The notes under the pieces are model-generated. The model was not told where the DNA came from. It did no database searches and saw only the letters and a program-made list of their open reading frames with translations. A program made the translations under genes and the position numbers. Below are positions 11,851 to 24,050 of a DNA stretch of 64,000 nt, piece after piece (within the stretch, counting starts at the first letter, position 1; every line of letters begins with the position of its first letter). The stretch is from Gonatopus flavifemur. Taxonomy: Eukaryota; Arthropoda; Insecta; Hymenoptera; Dryinidae. The stretch covers positions 868,001 through 932,000 of the forward strand of contig JAFFJZ010000029.1 in the NCBI GenBank assembly GCA_018340375.1, read 5' to 3'.

Positions 11851-14524
11851 AGACTCAGACAAGATTTAATTTTGTTCAGCCTTGTCAGTACCCGCATGAA
11901 AATTTATAAGGGTTGTTTGAAAAGTTAGTGCAAATTTAGAGAGATAAAGCTTCTACTCACGCTAAAGCAGGAATGTATTTTCTATTTTCCTAAAATTCTT
12001 TACAAAATATATCGAATTTACTTGAATTTTCCCTGTTATCTGCAAATAAGATTGCATCAGTAATATTCAATTGACAATAGAGCCCTTCCGAGAATCATCT
12101 GCATCCTCTCCATTTCAGTTTAGGACTTTAACTTTTGGATTTCAAAATTTTCCATAATATTCTACGTTGTAGTCGGTTATCCAGAGTTCAGAGAAGTACA
12201 TCGAATCTCTAGGGCCTCCTCAAACTCCTACTTTATGGAAGTACAGTAGAGTTCCTGACTGTAATGTGAGATCAGCGACTTTGCTAATCTTTAGATTCCA
12301 TTACAGTATTCCATACATGCAACTTATACAATACAATTCATACAGCATGCTCCGTGCACGAACATTACCTAATCGCAATATTTCACCCAACGATAATGAG
12401 TTCCCGTTGTTAAAGCGATAGAGAAATTTGATAGTAATGTTTGTAGGGAGTATTGACGATGAAAGAAACAAGGAAGCATAACTTTTCGAAGGATGTATAT
12501 AATTCACAGCGTTCATTCGCTGGACGTTCCATCCAATACACAGTATCACCTGCTTACACTCGCTCAGTTTTGTCATGTGATGAGAATCATGTTCTTCTCT
12601 TACCACGCAGCAGAATTTCGATAGGGTGTGCAGATGTGTACCCATGCACATTGAACCACGTGGACGCTACGTGATTACAGCATTTACTTGTTCACGTTTA
12701 CGTACATATACATGTGCACTCATGTGTTTCTCTCTCTCTCTCTCTCTCTACTTCTCTCATTTCACGTTCGAACTCACACATAATAACGATACTATGGATA
12801 TCAAGACAGAAGAATTGAATTATCGATTCCATAGGTTCTCAGATTGTACTCCTATTCACAGAAATTAATCCTCCAAGATTTTTTTTTCCTGATTCCACAA
12901 TAAAGTTTTATACCTTGTTCATCGTTTCGAAGAATCATTTTCATGTGCACATCAACTGTTTTCGTATCCTATTGATTGGTCATAAACCATCATGCTGTTT
13001 TATTTTTACGACGCAACGTAAAAGAATCAGAGGTACAATTTTATTCTTCTCCTTTCCTCCTTTCCCCGTGAGCTATCAAGAATAGTCGAAGAATACTCAC
13101 AGAAGATACACATCTTTCATTTTTCGACGCATGAAATAAATATCGTTATTCCACTTTGTTATTATTCGTCGAACAATGATCTAGAATTATTGTTTGTGAG
13201 TGAATGAGAAGGAATTCAAAGATGAAAAATTTGTTTCCTGATTCGTACTCGAGTGAAAATTCTTTGTGATGAATTTTTGCATCGATTACAATTGAATGAG
13301 GTTATTGATTGCATGGATGGTCGATATTTCGAAAATAGCGGTTATTGTGAGGAGGGTTGTGTGAATGGATATATGCGAATACGATCTCGTTAATAGGTTA
13401 ATGTTGGGGTAATCCGAGAAAAATTATTGGTGTGCTCTAATGGGAGAATTGATGTGGAGAAAATGTATGTTAATGCGGAACGGTTTACGAAACAATGAGG
13501 TTGATACGAGGGAAGGGTGTTTATCGAAGAATGTGACAAATGGGGTATGAGTCGAGCAAATTCTTCAGAAGAACTGGAACATCGTCAGGTTTCAAATCTG
13601 GCGCATCTGTATAGTTAAATTAACTGACCGTGTAGAACAACAGTGTTTAGAGAATAGCCAAAGGGTATAGCAGGATAATATAGGCGAATTTACCCCCGCA
13701 CAAATTGGGCTGATGTTAATGGAACGGTTGCGTAACTACGAAATTAGTGCTTTTGTAAATCTTAACCTCGAATTCAAACAAATTCGAGAGCCATGAAAGG
13801 GAAAGGGAGATATTTAAAGTGTTCCTCTCGGAAACGACTCCTTTGTTTCTGCTGCAAAAAAAACATGTTTATAGGGCATAGAACAAATTCCAACCATAAG
13901 AAATACGTCAAAGAAATGTTTGGATTTTTCGATAATCTTCTCCAACAGGATCTGAAGTTACAGCCCCTATATTTTCATCAACACACTGTTCAATCCTCTA
14001 CTCTCACTCAAATTTTCAGTGAAGTGCTGAGAGTGATTAAATAAAAATTTATGATAAATCAAAAACAAAGTTGAGGTTTATTTTTGTCAAAAATTGATAG
14101 ATCTATGTTCTATCGCTATCATTAATTCGCAGGAAATTTATTTGAAAGTGAAGCATTGGGGATTGATTTGGTGAAAATATGAAAAGAGTCTCACTCAAAA
14201 AAATTCTGTTGAAAAACACTGTCGAAAAATTGAAACATTCCTTTGATACATTTCCGGTGATCAGAATTTGTTCCTGATTTTTTCATAAAATTTGCTTTAC
14301 TGCTCCGGAAAACATCAATTAATTTCAGGTGAAAATTTACAGGGCGCTCTATAATTTCGTATTATAGTTGCCTATCTGTGTTGTGAATTTCAACCCAATT
14401 TATACGGGAATAAATTTCCCCACCTAATCCCACTGCATCCTTCGATCCCGAAAGAAGACCATTTTGTTCCAAAATCCTCAAACGGCATTTGCCATCATAG
14501 CCTAAAGGAGCACATAACCCAAAC
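11851..14524. other. no gene seen; (TC)n at 12729-12750
   Basis: AT-rich DNA with one (TC)n run. A small frame at 13793-14044 (83 codons, good Kozak context, cysteine cluster CFCC) is noted but not supported by anything else. Confidence 0.4.
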
Positions 14525-14526
14525 CA

Positions 14527-15161
14527 CCCGTGAAAAAATTGTCCACGCTTGCTCACGCCTGATCAGGCGTGATCAGGTCTCAATTTTGTAACCACATGAT
14601 GAGGACTGATCATGCTCAATTACGCCCAATCACGCTTGATCACGCTCCATTACACATGAGAAATTCATAAAAAATCAGTAAGTTTTTTGTAAAGGAATGA
14701 AACTATAATGATGTTATCAAACACTAGTTTATTGTTAATCATTTCTACTTATTGTGCTTATGCAGCTCCTATTTTCCAGTTTCCAGATTTCAGGCATGAT
14801 CATGCGTGATCAGGCGTACGCACCTGCGTTTGGGGCCGATTTAGCATGATCAAGCATGTGTATTTGTGATAGAAAAATCAACACAGAGTCATTTTGTATG
14901 AATATTCTTCAGTTGGTGAGATTTTGCATGATCACGAGCGAGAATGGTTTGCCAGGCATAATCGCTGGTGGTTAAGCTTGATCACGGGTTTCCACGTGGG
15001 TACAAAATTGGAGCCCTTGAAGTGATGACAAAGCTCAAAAATGAACGACCAGGTGTAATCAGGCTCACTTACGTGCAGTTAGTATTGAACACGAATAATT
15101 TTGTCGAAAAATGTCCATGATTTGGCTTGAACACGCATCAGCTGAACGATTTTTTCACGGG
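14527..15161. mobile_element. CCCGTGAAAAAAT inverted-repeat element (CA duplication)
   Basis: CCCGTGAAAAAATTGTCC at 14527 mirrors CGATTTTTTCACGGG ending at 15161. Both sides are flanked by CA (14525-14526, 15162-15163). The 635-bp interior is dominated by TGATCACGC and CTGATCAGGCGTGATCAGG, repeated in both orientations. No ORF. Confidence 0.75.
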
Positions 15162-15163
15162 CA

Positions 15164-16939
15164 ATTTCGTTGCTATCTAAGAAAGAATAGGGAAAGATTC
15201 TGTTCATGAATGCATAGAAAGAACCGATGTTTGTAGAAGTGCCATAGTTCAACGAAGATCAGCGCTAGTTGGAGACGGATAGAATTATTCACTTGATTTG
15301 AGCTTCTAAAGTGCCGTAATTCAATATATTCCTACACTCAGTTACAGGACTTGTGGACTTATATTTCCATTAATGATTCTATCCATTATGGAACTGACAG
15401 CTGGCGTTGTTCTTCGATAAATCATGGGAATTTATTAACTACATCTTTTTTCTGTGTGCTACTCAATTTTGTTGATTATTGTGCTGATTCTGTAATGTGT
15501 TATGAACCAGGATCATCGAGAGGCTTTAGCTCCATGTCATTCAAACTTCAGATCGAACTTCTCCCTTTCTATTTCTGACAAACCTAAGAAGGAAAATCAA
15601 TCCCTACAATTCGAGAACATTCTCAATAGTTCAATGATTTGCACTATCGCTTCCAATAATATAATAAAAACGGAATTGAAAAGATTTCAAGACACTCAGT
15701 AGATATCTACACGGAGAGAAATGTGTATAATCAAAATCGTATAGTGAAAATTTTCTGATACGATGTATCGACAGTTCTAAACCTCAATTTGATGTAACCT
15801 AATATATTTTTATGATGAAACGATTATATTGAAATTTACTAGAAAATATAATAAGCTTTACACTCTGATCATGATGAGTTATAATGAAAACATGTATAGC
15901 AACCTGTAATGAAATATATAATATACATTAATGTGATTCATAAAAGAAAGAACTACTTCCGTAATAAAATTTCTAATACACCCAATAAAATCATTTAATG
16001 AAAACTTCCTAGACGCGTCAGAGGTAGCGCTGATGACACTTCGAACTTTGAAGAATTCATAAGACGCATCGTATACTCCGCAGTAGGGAGTTGGATTTGT
16101 CAATTCACTTATCGTTCATTGTAATGGAAATTCTTCAATATTCCAACGTGTTTTCGAGTAATCGGATGTAGACCTGTGTTATAAAAAAACTGCAAATATC
16201 GTGGAAAGGTTAACAATCCATTATTGCAAAGAGAATGTTTTGTCCTGGACAATACTTTGAAACGTCAAAAAATTCGATCCCTGAAATGATGTGAGAATGT
16301 GTGTGTGTATGTGTGTGTATGTGTTTGTTGATCTTTAATTGATCATTTTTGTTAACATGCATGGATTTGCATTTCCTCTTCCAAAATGTTGGGCGCAGTG
16401 AGGAGACGAGAACGTCGAAGTTCGGTACAGATTGCATCATTTATTTTGAAACTGTGGGAACTCGGTGAATATCCAATCTTTCGTCTTGGTTGGCTTTTAT
16501 GAATAAAAACGTGATCAGAAATGGGAGTCATCTATGATTCTCTATCCAGCTTGTATGACTTCTGTTGAATTATGCGCAGATTCGTTTTCACGGTGTATGC
16601 AGAAAATATTAAAGTAATAATTTTGGTACATCACTATCTGCGAGTCATGTTGAAAATTATGATAAAAATTGTGGTGTTTTCTCTCAAATTCAATGAACAT
16701 ACCGTGATTCCTGCTGTAATTTTCAATATGGTGCGTGAATAGTAAACTACAAAAGTCATTTTAAATGCAATATTTTTTCCGTTTCTATATTTTGGTTTTT
16801 TTCATATTTTGTATTGACAGTTTCATAGCAAAATTATTATACCCTTTATAAGATAGTTCTGATACACAACAATGTACGATATGTACTGTGTATTATGTTG
16901 TATAATTAATTTGAATGAATTTTCTAATGAAACTTATAA
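15164..16939. other. no gene seen; (TG)n at about 16296-16325
   Basis: AT-rich DNA. A CACGGAGAGAAATG end at 15711 resembles the CACGG elements elsewhere, but I found no matching right end. Confidence 0.4.
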
Positions 16940-17081
16940 TACACTGAAAAAAAAAATTTATTCCAGTCAAATAAATATTTATTTGTCCTGTACCAAAGAA
17001 ATATTTATTAAAATTAACAAACTATTCTTTGGAACCAAAATAATTTATTGGAGGCAAATAAACGATTAAAACCATCTATTT

Positions 17082-20000
17082 CATCATCATCATGAAGTAA
17101 TCAGTCTTACGACTGGTTTGATGAAACCCTCCACCCCTGTCTATTATCCGCCAAACGCTTAATTTCTACATATCTACTACATCCCTTGTCTTGTACGATT
17201 TGCTTCATATAACTTGCTCTAGGTCTACCTTTACCAGTTTTACCATTCATTTTCCCTTCCAATATTGTTTTCAATAAACTCTCATGCCGTAATGTGTGTC
17301 CTATAAGATTGCTTCTCCTTTTCACGATGTGTTTCAAAAGATTTCTTTCTTCATTTATCTGCTCGAGTACTTCTTCATTTTTGACTTTGTCTATCCATTT
17401 TATTCTGAGCATCCTCCTATAACACCACATTTCAAAAGCTTCAAGTCTTCGTTGATCAGTTTTCCCCATTGTCCAAGTTTCGCAACCATATAATGCTGTG
17501 CTCCAAACGTAACTTTTCAAGAATTTCTTCCTTACTTCCAAGCTTATATTTTTTGAGTATAATAACTGTCTCTTTTGATAAAAAGCCTGTTTCCCTTGTG
17601 CTATTCTTGCTCTTATATCTCTTTCGCTTTTGCCGTTCTCTGTAATTATGCTTCCTAGATATTTGAATTCTTTCACCTGTTCAATTGTCTCGGTATCTAT
17701 TTTGATTCTCGTTCTTCTAGCTGTTTTCGCTGCTGTACACATCATGAATTTTGTTTTGTCTTTATTTATATTCATACAATAGTTTTCCAATAATATTGTT
17801 CTCATGGTGTTGAGAATATTTTCTAACTCAGTACTACTCGTGGCCAATATAGCTATGTCATCCGCGAATCTCAACATACTTATATTTTCTCCCTGAATCT
17901 GTAATTTCGATTGAATTTCCTCCTTCACTTCGTTCATTGCTTCTTCTATATATAAATTGAACATCAGTGGCGATAATGAGCATCCTTGTCTCACCCCTCT
18001 TCTTATTTGTGCTTCCCTTCCTGACTCTCTATGTCTATTATTGCACTTTGATTCCTATATAATTCGTATATTATTCTTCTATCTTTATAATTTATTCCCA
18101 CCTTCTTCAGGATCGCAAACATCTTCTCCCAGTCCACATTATCGAAAGCCTTTTGTATATCTACAAAACCTATGTACACAGATTTCTTCAGCGCTATCCT
18201 TTTCTCTATTACTGCCCTGAGTGCTAAGATTGCTTCTCGCGTTCCCCTATTTTTCTAAAACCAAACTTATCCTCTGCCAATCTACTCTCTATTTTATTTT
18301 CCATCCTCCTGTATAAAATTTAGGTCAGTATTTTCGAAGCATGTGAAGTTAAACTGATCGTTCTGTAGTTCTCGCATTTGTCTGCCCCTCGTTTTTCGGG
18401 ATAGCGACAATTTTATTCTTTTGGAAATCTTCCGGTACTTCTCCTTTTTCGTACATATCTCTAATCAATTCAAACAGTGCGTCGCGAGTTCCTTCACTGG
18501 AGGCTTTTATAAGGTCCGCACTTATGCCATCTATGCCTGGCGCTTTATTATTTTTCAATTCTTTCAAAGCCTTGTCGAATTCTGATCTCAATATCGAATC
18601 TCCCAATTCTTCCTCATCTACATCCTCCTCCTTCTCTAATAGTGCTATATCATCGTTTCCTCTATACAAGTCTTCCAAATGATTGATCCACTGTTCTATT
18701 TTCTCTTCCGTTTTTATCAATTGTCGTCCTAGAGAGTTTCTAATCTTATGGCTTCTAGATTTCATTTGTCCGAAAAATCTTTTAATAATCCTATATGCTT
18801 CATCTATTTTTCCTAAATGCAATCTTATTTCTATTTCCTGACATTTCTCTTCTAACCACTGTTCTTTTGCTTTCCTTGATTCTCTTATTATTTTATTTCT
18901 CAATGATTTGTATCGTTGCTGGCCTTCTTGGCTATCATTATTCTTGTATTTTCTTCTTTCATTTATCAATTCTAAAATTTCTCCCGTTATCCATGGGTTT
19001 TTAGCTTCTACTCCATCATTCTTCAAAATCTTATCCGCACATTCTCTTATATTCCCCTTCATCTTTGTCCATCTCCTCTCTATTCCCAAGTCTTTCTCTT
19101 TTTGATCTCCCAATTTTTCATCCAACATTTTCTCGAATGCCTCATGAGTTTGTTTTTGCTTGAGGTTCTTCAAATTCCATCTTTTCTGCATTTTCCTTTT
19201 CTTCTTCAGAGATTTGAATTTCAGAGAACATTTCATCATCAACATATTATGATCACTATCTATATCTGCACCTGGATAAGTTTTACAGTTTTTCACTTGG
19301 TTTCTAAATCTTTGTTTCACTAATATGTAATCAATTTGGTATCTTGCTGTATCTCCTGGCATTTTCCAAGTGTAGATTCTTCTTGGATGATTTTCGAAGA
19401 AAGTGTTTGTGATAACCATCTTATGATTTTCACAAAATTCGACTAAACGTTGTCCTCTATCGTTCCTCCTCCCTACCGCGAAATCTCCTATAATGTTGTC
19501 CTCTTTTCCTTGTCCTACTACCGCATTCCAATCCCCCATCACTATCAAATTCTCTTCTCCCTTCACATATTCTATCACTCCTTCTATTTCTTCGTACGTT
19601 TTTTCAATATCTTCCTCCGAATATGCAGATGTGGGCATGTATACTTGGACTATGACTGTGTCTACCGGTTTTGTTCTGATTCTAACCATCATCACACGTT
19701 CATTATGTTGCAAATAATTTTCTATTCTATTTCCTACTCTTTTATGCATCACAATTCCTACACCTGCTTGACCGTTCTTTGATCCTGTATGAATTATTCT
19801 ATAATCCCCACTCCAGAAATCGCCCTCTTGTGGCCATCTCATTTCGCTAATCCCCATTACGTCTATATTCAACCTATTCATTTCTAATTTCAAATTTTCT
19901 AATTTTCCCGCTTGCCTCAGTGATCTAACATTCCACGCTCCGACTCGAAGAATGTTGTTTCTTTTCCCTATCCTATTCTTCGGTTTTCGTTCCTTGCTGT
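17082..20000 (-). mobile_element. near full-length RTE-type LINE, decayed
   Basis: A 10-bp target duplication, CCATCTATTT, lies at 17072-17081 and 20001-20010. Read on the minus strand the element ends in a short (TGA)n tail, as RTE elements do. It encodes an apurinic endonuclease-like domain followed by a reverse transcriptase. It is nearly full length; the extreme 5' end may be missing, because the first ATG of the ORF lies in the target duplication rather than in the element. Confidence 0.85.
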
Positions 20001-20004
20001 CCAT
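17107..20004 (-). pseudogene. RTE endonuclease-reverse transcriptase, frameshifted
   Basis: The 5' part, 20004 to about 18350, is open for 551 codons. It carries an exonuclease-endonuclease-phosphatase fold: GAWNVRSL near residue 22, ISEMRWP, VMGDWNAVVGQG and DSDHNMLM. Next comes the start of the reverse transcriptase (NNKAPGIDGISADLIKAS). Between about 18380 and 17995 the RT continues in shifting frames: a one-base shift near 18380, a stop after SKILT near 18320, a one-base loss near 18255, and a shift before RQGCSLSP. The last open part (17994-17107) contains RQGCSLSPLMFNLYIEEAM, the catalytic FADD (RFADDIAIL) and the usual RTE C-terminal segment (YGCETWTMGK, MLRIKWIDK). The protein is therefore not made intact; all main domains can still be recognised. 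Confidence 0.88.
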
Positions 20005-20125
20005 CTATTTAATTCAAATAAATTATTTTGGTTCCAGAGAATATTTTGTTGATTCTAATAAATATTTCTTTGGTGCAGGACAAATAAATATTTATTTGAC
20101 TGGGATAAATTTTTTTTTCATTGTA

Positions 20126-20353
20126 CTGATTACTATAAGCACATGAACAAGATCAATATTTACTCTTTGTTATTGAGAAATTCCTCGGGTTTTATACGTC
20201 AAATTTGATATTTAAATGCACGGAGAAAAATGTATAGTCAAACTTATTAGATTTATAATAACCCTCATTCAAAAATATAGTAAAAATAGGGACAGTGATC
20301 TGAAATAATACTGATTACTATGAGCACATGAACAAGATCAATATTCACTTTTT
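20126..20353 (+). repeat. direct repeat pair flanking and inside a palindrome
   Basis: ACTGATTACTATAAGCACAT with its continuation (20126-20168) recurs as ACTGATTACTATGAGCACAT (20309-20353). The first copy lies just outside the left palindrome arm, the second in the loop between the arms. Confidence 0.75.
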
Positions 20354-20426
20354 CTGCCAGATCGCTGTCCCTATTTTTACCATATTTTTGAATGAGGGTT
20401 TATTATAAATCTAACAAGTTTTACTA

Positions 20427-21529
20427 CACTGTAAAAAAATTTCACCGGAAAATTCCAGTACATGTACTGGAAGTCATTAACCTGTACATGTACCGGAAAA
20501 TTTCAGCACATTTGTACTGCAAAAATTCAGTGCAAACGTTATGGAATTTCCGCATCAAAACTGGAAATTTTCTGAGCCTCGGTACTGGAATTTTTCAGTA
20601 CACGAGCTGGACTTTTCCAGGACATGTACTGGAAAATTAATGCTGAAAATATCCATGAAAATTGAAAAAAAATTGCTCACGCAAAGTGATTTTGCAGGGT
20701 CCTTGTGTTCCAAGATGATTGAGAAACTTTTGATCGTTCATTTGGATGGACAGAAACTCATGTCTACCTAACAGGATTTGAACCCACACTTTTCTACCTG
20801 CCTACCAACTGAAACCTAAGACCTAACCGATGAGCTATAGCGCGACATGTTGGAAGGCCAGCTTGGGTTACTACATATGCTTCATATCTAGAACACAAGA
20901 GGATAAGTCTTGGAAAAACCTCATATATCAATTTCATTGGCTACAATTACAATTATTATTCAAAATCTCAATCAGGAAATTTTTAATATAAAGACTTGAA
21001 ATTTTTCCTGCCAGAAATGACGAAGTCCAATAGAAGTGGAAAATTTCAGTGCAACAGTGATTAAATTCCGTTGCATAGCAACTGGAAAATTCCATCACAC
21101 GACCTGAAAATTGCAGTTCAAAACCTGTATAATTCAATTGCATAGTAACTGGAAAATTCCATCACAAAACCTGAGAATTGCAGTTAAAAACCTGTATAAT
21201 TCCAGTATACCAACGATTAGGTTTTTTTTTCTAAATTCCAAATTTTTTCTCAAGTCCTTTTTGAGGGAATATTTTTTTTTGGTGCACAAGAACTATAAAA
21301 TTGTAGTACGAGCCGGTAAAATTTTCGCGAAATCATGGCAAAATTTCAGTACATCATCTCAAACTTGAAAATTCCAGTACAATGACTGAATTTTCAGTTA
21401 TGCTTGGTAAATTTTCAGTAACGTAACAACAAAATCTCTGTACATGTACTGGAATATCCATATTCCAGTACTAGCACTGGAAATTTCCAGTCCAGTTGCA
21501 CAGTAAATTTCCAGTTTTTTTTTACAGTG
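20427..21529. mobile_element. 1.1-kb CACTG inverted-repeat element (TA duplication)
   Basis: CACTGTAAAAAAATTTC at 20427 mirrors TTTTTTTTTACAGTG ending at 21529, with TA at 20425-20426 and 21530-21531. The interior consists of dozens of CCAGTACATGTACTGG, GGAAAATTCCAGT and related words in both orientations. It also carries a tRNA-like segment (20766-20848). No transposase. Confidence 0.8.
20766..20848 (-). other. tRNA-like segment inside a transposon
   Basis: On the minus strand TATAGCTCATCGGT (about 20827-20840) resembles a pol III A box, and GGGTTCAAATCC (20774-20785) matches a B box well. GGTTAGGTCTTAGG between them recurs almost exactly at 48946-48960. There is no clean cloverleaf, so this is a tRNA-derived relic, not a tRNA gene. 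Confidence 0.5.
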
Positions 21530-21604
21530 TATATATTTTTCTCCATGTATCTAAATATCAAATTCGACGTATGAAACCCGAGGAATTTCTTGATAATAAA
21601 TGTT

Positions 21605-23058
21605 TGGTATTCCACGAGGGATGAACAATCATACGAACTGAATGACGGATGGAATTCTATACAGTTACAACGTTGACTTCGCATACTGGTCACAGAGAGT
21701 GGTAATAATTATCTACGATTCGAATGATTCAACGGCGATACGGAAATGCTCCGCCATATAGATAGATGAGGATGAAAAGAGAGGAAGAGAGGGGAAAATC
21801 CTTCCATGCGGACAGTACACAGTAGCCATTTCTACTCGTCACTTCCGGTCCGACGATTCGTTGCGATTGGAGGAAAAGGGAAAGAGATAGAGAGATATGG
21901 AGAAGGAGAAACGAGGGTCGACGGGTGAACTGTGAAATCCACCAAGCGGACCAGTGGTTCAGGATTCCGACATAATCAGCCACCGGTTGGTTCACGGCAC
22001 CCGGCGCATCGGGTATATAATCAACATTTACCGAGTAATTAGGATCCCACGTGTTCATACCATACCGGCGAGTAATAGTTCTACATTCTTTATTTTGATA
22101 ATGATGTGCATTTTGTGTTTTGTGTATCTGCACGTATCTGTGTTACGTATCTTTTTATCCGCGTACATCACGTACGTTGTTGATATAAAAGTGGAAAAAA
22201 ACATCGAATAAACCGGAAAGATTCTCACATTCTATTGGATTAGGATCCATCTATCATTGCGACTTTGATAGCACGTTGTTTCCGTCACCGAAGTACCGGT
22301 TGATACAGAAAATGTCAACCGATAGAATCGTTGCTGTTTTTTTATCCATCTTTCCATCCAATCTTCTATGACCGTTGAAAACTCATTCGTGGGTATCTGG
22401 AGTTTCGATAACGTGATCGATTTTTCATCAACTCGTAACAATTGTATCGGTTTCGAGGCCGTGCAATTCATTTGATATCGTTAGCTAGTAATGATGGGCT
22501 GAATTATTGTATTGGTTATTCACATTGTTATTCATCGACATGATGAATATTAATTACGGTTTCGTTCTTCCGTGTGGTGTTGTGCAATGAGGGTGGAGTG
22601 GAATTGAATCTGCGTTAGAGGAAAAATCGAAGTCAAAACATTTGAACATATCTTGTTATTCATCAGGAAGGCATGGAATGAAAATGTACCCTAATACGCA
22701 TAAGAAGGGCATTCACTGAACGTCCAATATTCCGGATTTCTGGGGACGTTCATTGAACGTCCTGTGTTCCAAAATAGTTTTGTACATTTGAGGTGAGAGC
22801 CAATGACCAATTTATGGACCAAACCTGGCACAAAAACGGTCGAGACTTGTCTAGAACAGTTCATTAAACTTGGTCCGGGCTTAGAACGTCGACCAATGCG
22901 TCTTTCATCACAGATATCGAAGGACAGGGTAATTTGATCCATATTCCAGCTGGACTCTCTCTGGAGTTCTTCAAGATCAATTGATTTCCGTGTATGATGG
23001 AGGAGTAGCCTGTCACCATTGAGCCGATTTTTATTCTTATTCAGATTATCTATATCTA
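21605..23058. other. no firm gene; possible TATA promoter at 22013
   Basis: TATATAAT at about 22013 is followed some 90 bp later by ATGATG at 22102. This opens a short hydrophobic peptide (MMCILCFVYLHVSVLRIFL), with a donor-like GTACGT near 22171. A minus-strand frame at 22232-22471 (79 codons) is open but has no splice support. Neither is convincing. Confidence 0.25.
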
Positions 23059-23060
23059 TT

Positions 23061-23448
23061 CACGGAGAAAAAACAATTCGCTGTGGCAGCGAAATTTACT
23101 TTTGCTGGGTTCCTTTTGCCAGAGCAGCAAATTTTTCGCTGTGACAGCAAACTATTTGCTGTTCCAGCAATCTTGTTAGCTGCGAAAGCGAATTTTTAGC
23201 TGTGGCAGCAAAAAATGTTTGCTATCCCAGCAAAATTTGTTTGTTATTCTGTATATAATACTGAAAATTTGCTGGCGGAGCAAACACTTTTTGCTGCGAC
23301 AGCTAAAAAATTGCTGTCGTAGCTAACACGATTGCTGTTATAGCAAATTTTTCCATTATAAATCTATTATAGCTAGGTCAGCAAAAAATTTTGCTATTCT
23401 ATATATAATACCTCGATTTGCTGCGTCAGCAAATTTTTTCTCTCCGTG
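23061..23448. mobile_element. CACGGAGAAAAA inverted-repeat element (TT duplication)
   Basis: CACGGAGAAAAAACAATTCG at 23061 mirrors TTTTTTCTCTCCGTG ending at 23448, flanked by TT on both sides (23059-23060, 23449-23450). The 388-bp interior is made of TTTGCTG and CAGCAAA words pointing at each other, with spacers such as TGACA, TTC and TCCC. Confidence 0.8.
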
Positions 23449-23494
23449 TTCTGGTGTGTGAAACTAAGGTATGGAGCTAATCATGGGGAGAAGA

Positions 23495-23820
23495 TTGGGC
23501 CAGTCTTAGCCCAATGGTTATGCACGAGTCTTCACCCATTGTGAACTCGAAATTCGGTTACTAATTGAAAACATTGTTCCACTCATATGAACAAGATCGG
23601 CTTGATTGTTCTTAACGACCGCTCGTTTTCTTACGCTTGCGCCAAGCTTATAACAAGTGCAATGCCCATTCCAAGGATATGAACGAATTTACCATGTCTG
23701 ATTATCCGTTGGAAATAGTGGGACAATCCTGGAACAATCTTGGTTCAATTATTTTCAATGGAGGTTCGTTCCTGACGAATGTCCCAATCATGGAACAAGC
23801 TTGGGAAATTTCAATATAGT
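23495..23820 (+). repeat. dispersed repeat, copy B (see 11590-11850)
   Basis: Partial match to copy A starting at GCCCAATGGTTATGCAC. It continues through repeated CAATCNTGGAACAA-like words (23726-23800) that suggest an internal short repeat. Confidence 0.4.
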
Positions 23821-24050
23821 ACATACTTACAGTTGGTCACACTGCTGTTCAATGCCGTAGCTATATCTTTGAATTGTGGAGGATGCATTTTATCCGTTTC
23901 GTAAAACAATTTCCCCGGAATTCTCCGATTTTTTATGAATTAGGTCTGTGACTTCTGAAATGTTCTGAAGAACATTCCCAAGTAGTACAAGAAGGTACAA
24001 TGTCCCCACAACGATTCATTAAAAATCAAATTCATCCCATGAAGTACCGT

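Larger units (their letters stand above)
16942..20123. mobile_element. palindromic CACTG element (TA duplication) split by an RTE LINE
   Basis: The arms, about 16942-17063 and 20015-20123, are inverted copies: CACTGAAAAAAAAAATTTAT begins the left arm, and the reversed right arm reads CAATGAAAAAAAAATTTATC. Both then share CAGTCAAATAAATATTTATTTG-type sequence in order. TA lies on both sides (16940-16941, 20124-20125). Without the LINE and its duplication the element is about 250 bp and almost wholly palindromic. Its word is AAATAAATATTTATT. Confidence 0.8.
20165..21604. mobile_element. long palindrome interrupted by a CACTG element
   Basis: Left arm about 20165-20302 and right arm 20361-20426 continued at 21532-21604 are inverted copies. 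Matching words in order include GAAATTCCTCGGGTTT, AAATTTGATATTTA, GGAGAAAAAT, TTAGATTTATAATA, CCCTCATTCAAAAATAT and AAAAATAGGGACAG. The right arm becomes continuous only when the insert 20427-21529 is removed with one TA. Exact ends are uncertain. Confidence 0.7.

Noticed and set aside
13793..14044. 83-codon frame with good start context and a cysteine cluster
   Set aside because: No homologue recognised, no splice or promoter evidence, and its length is within chance expectation in this DNA.
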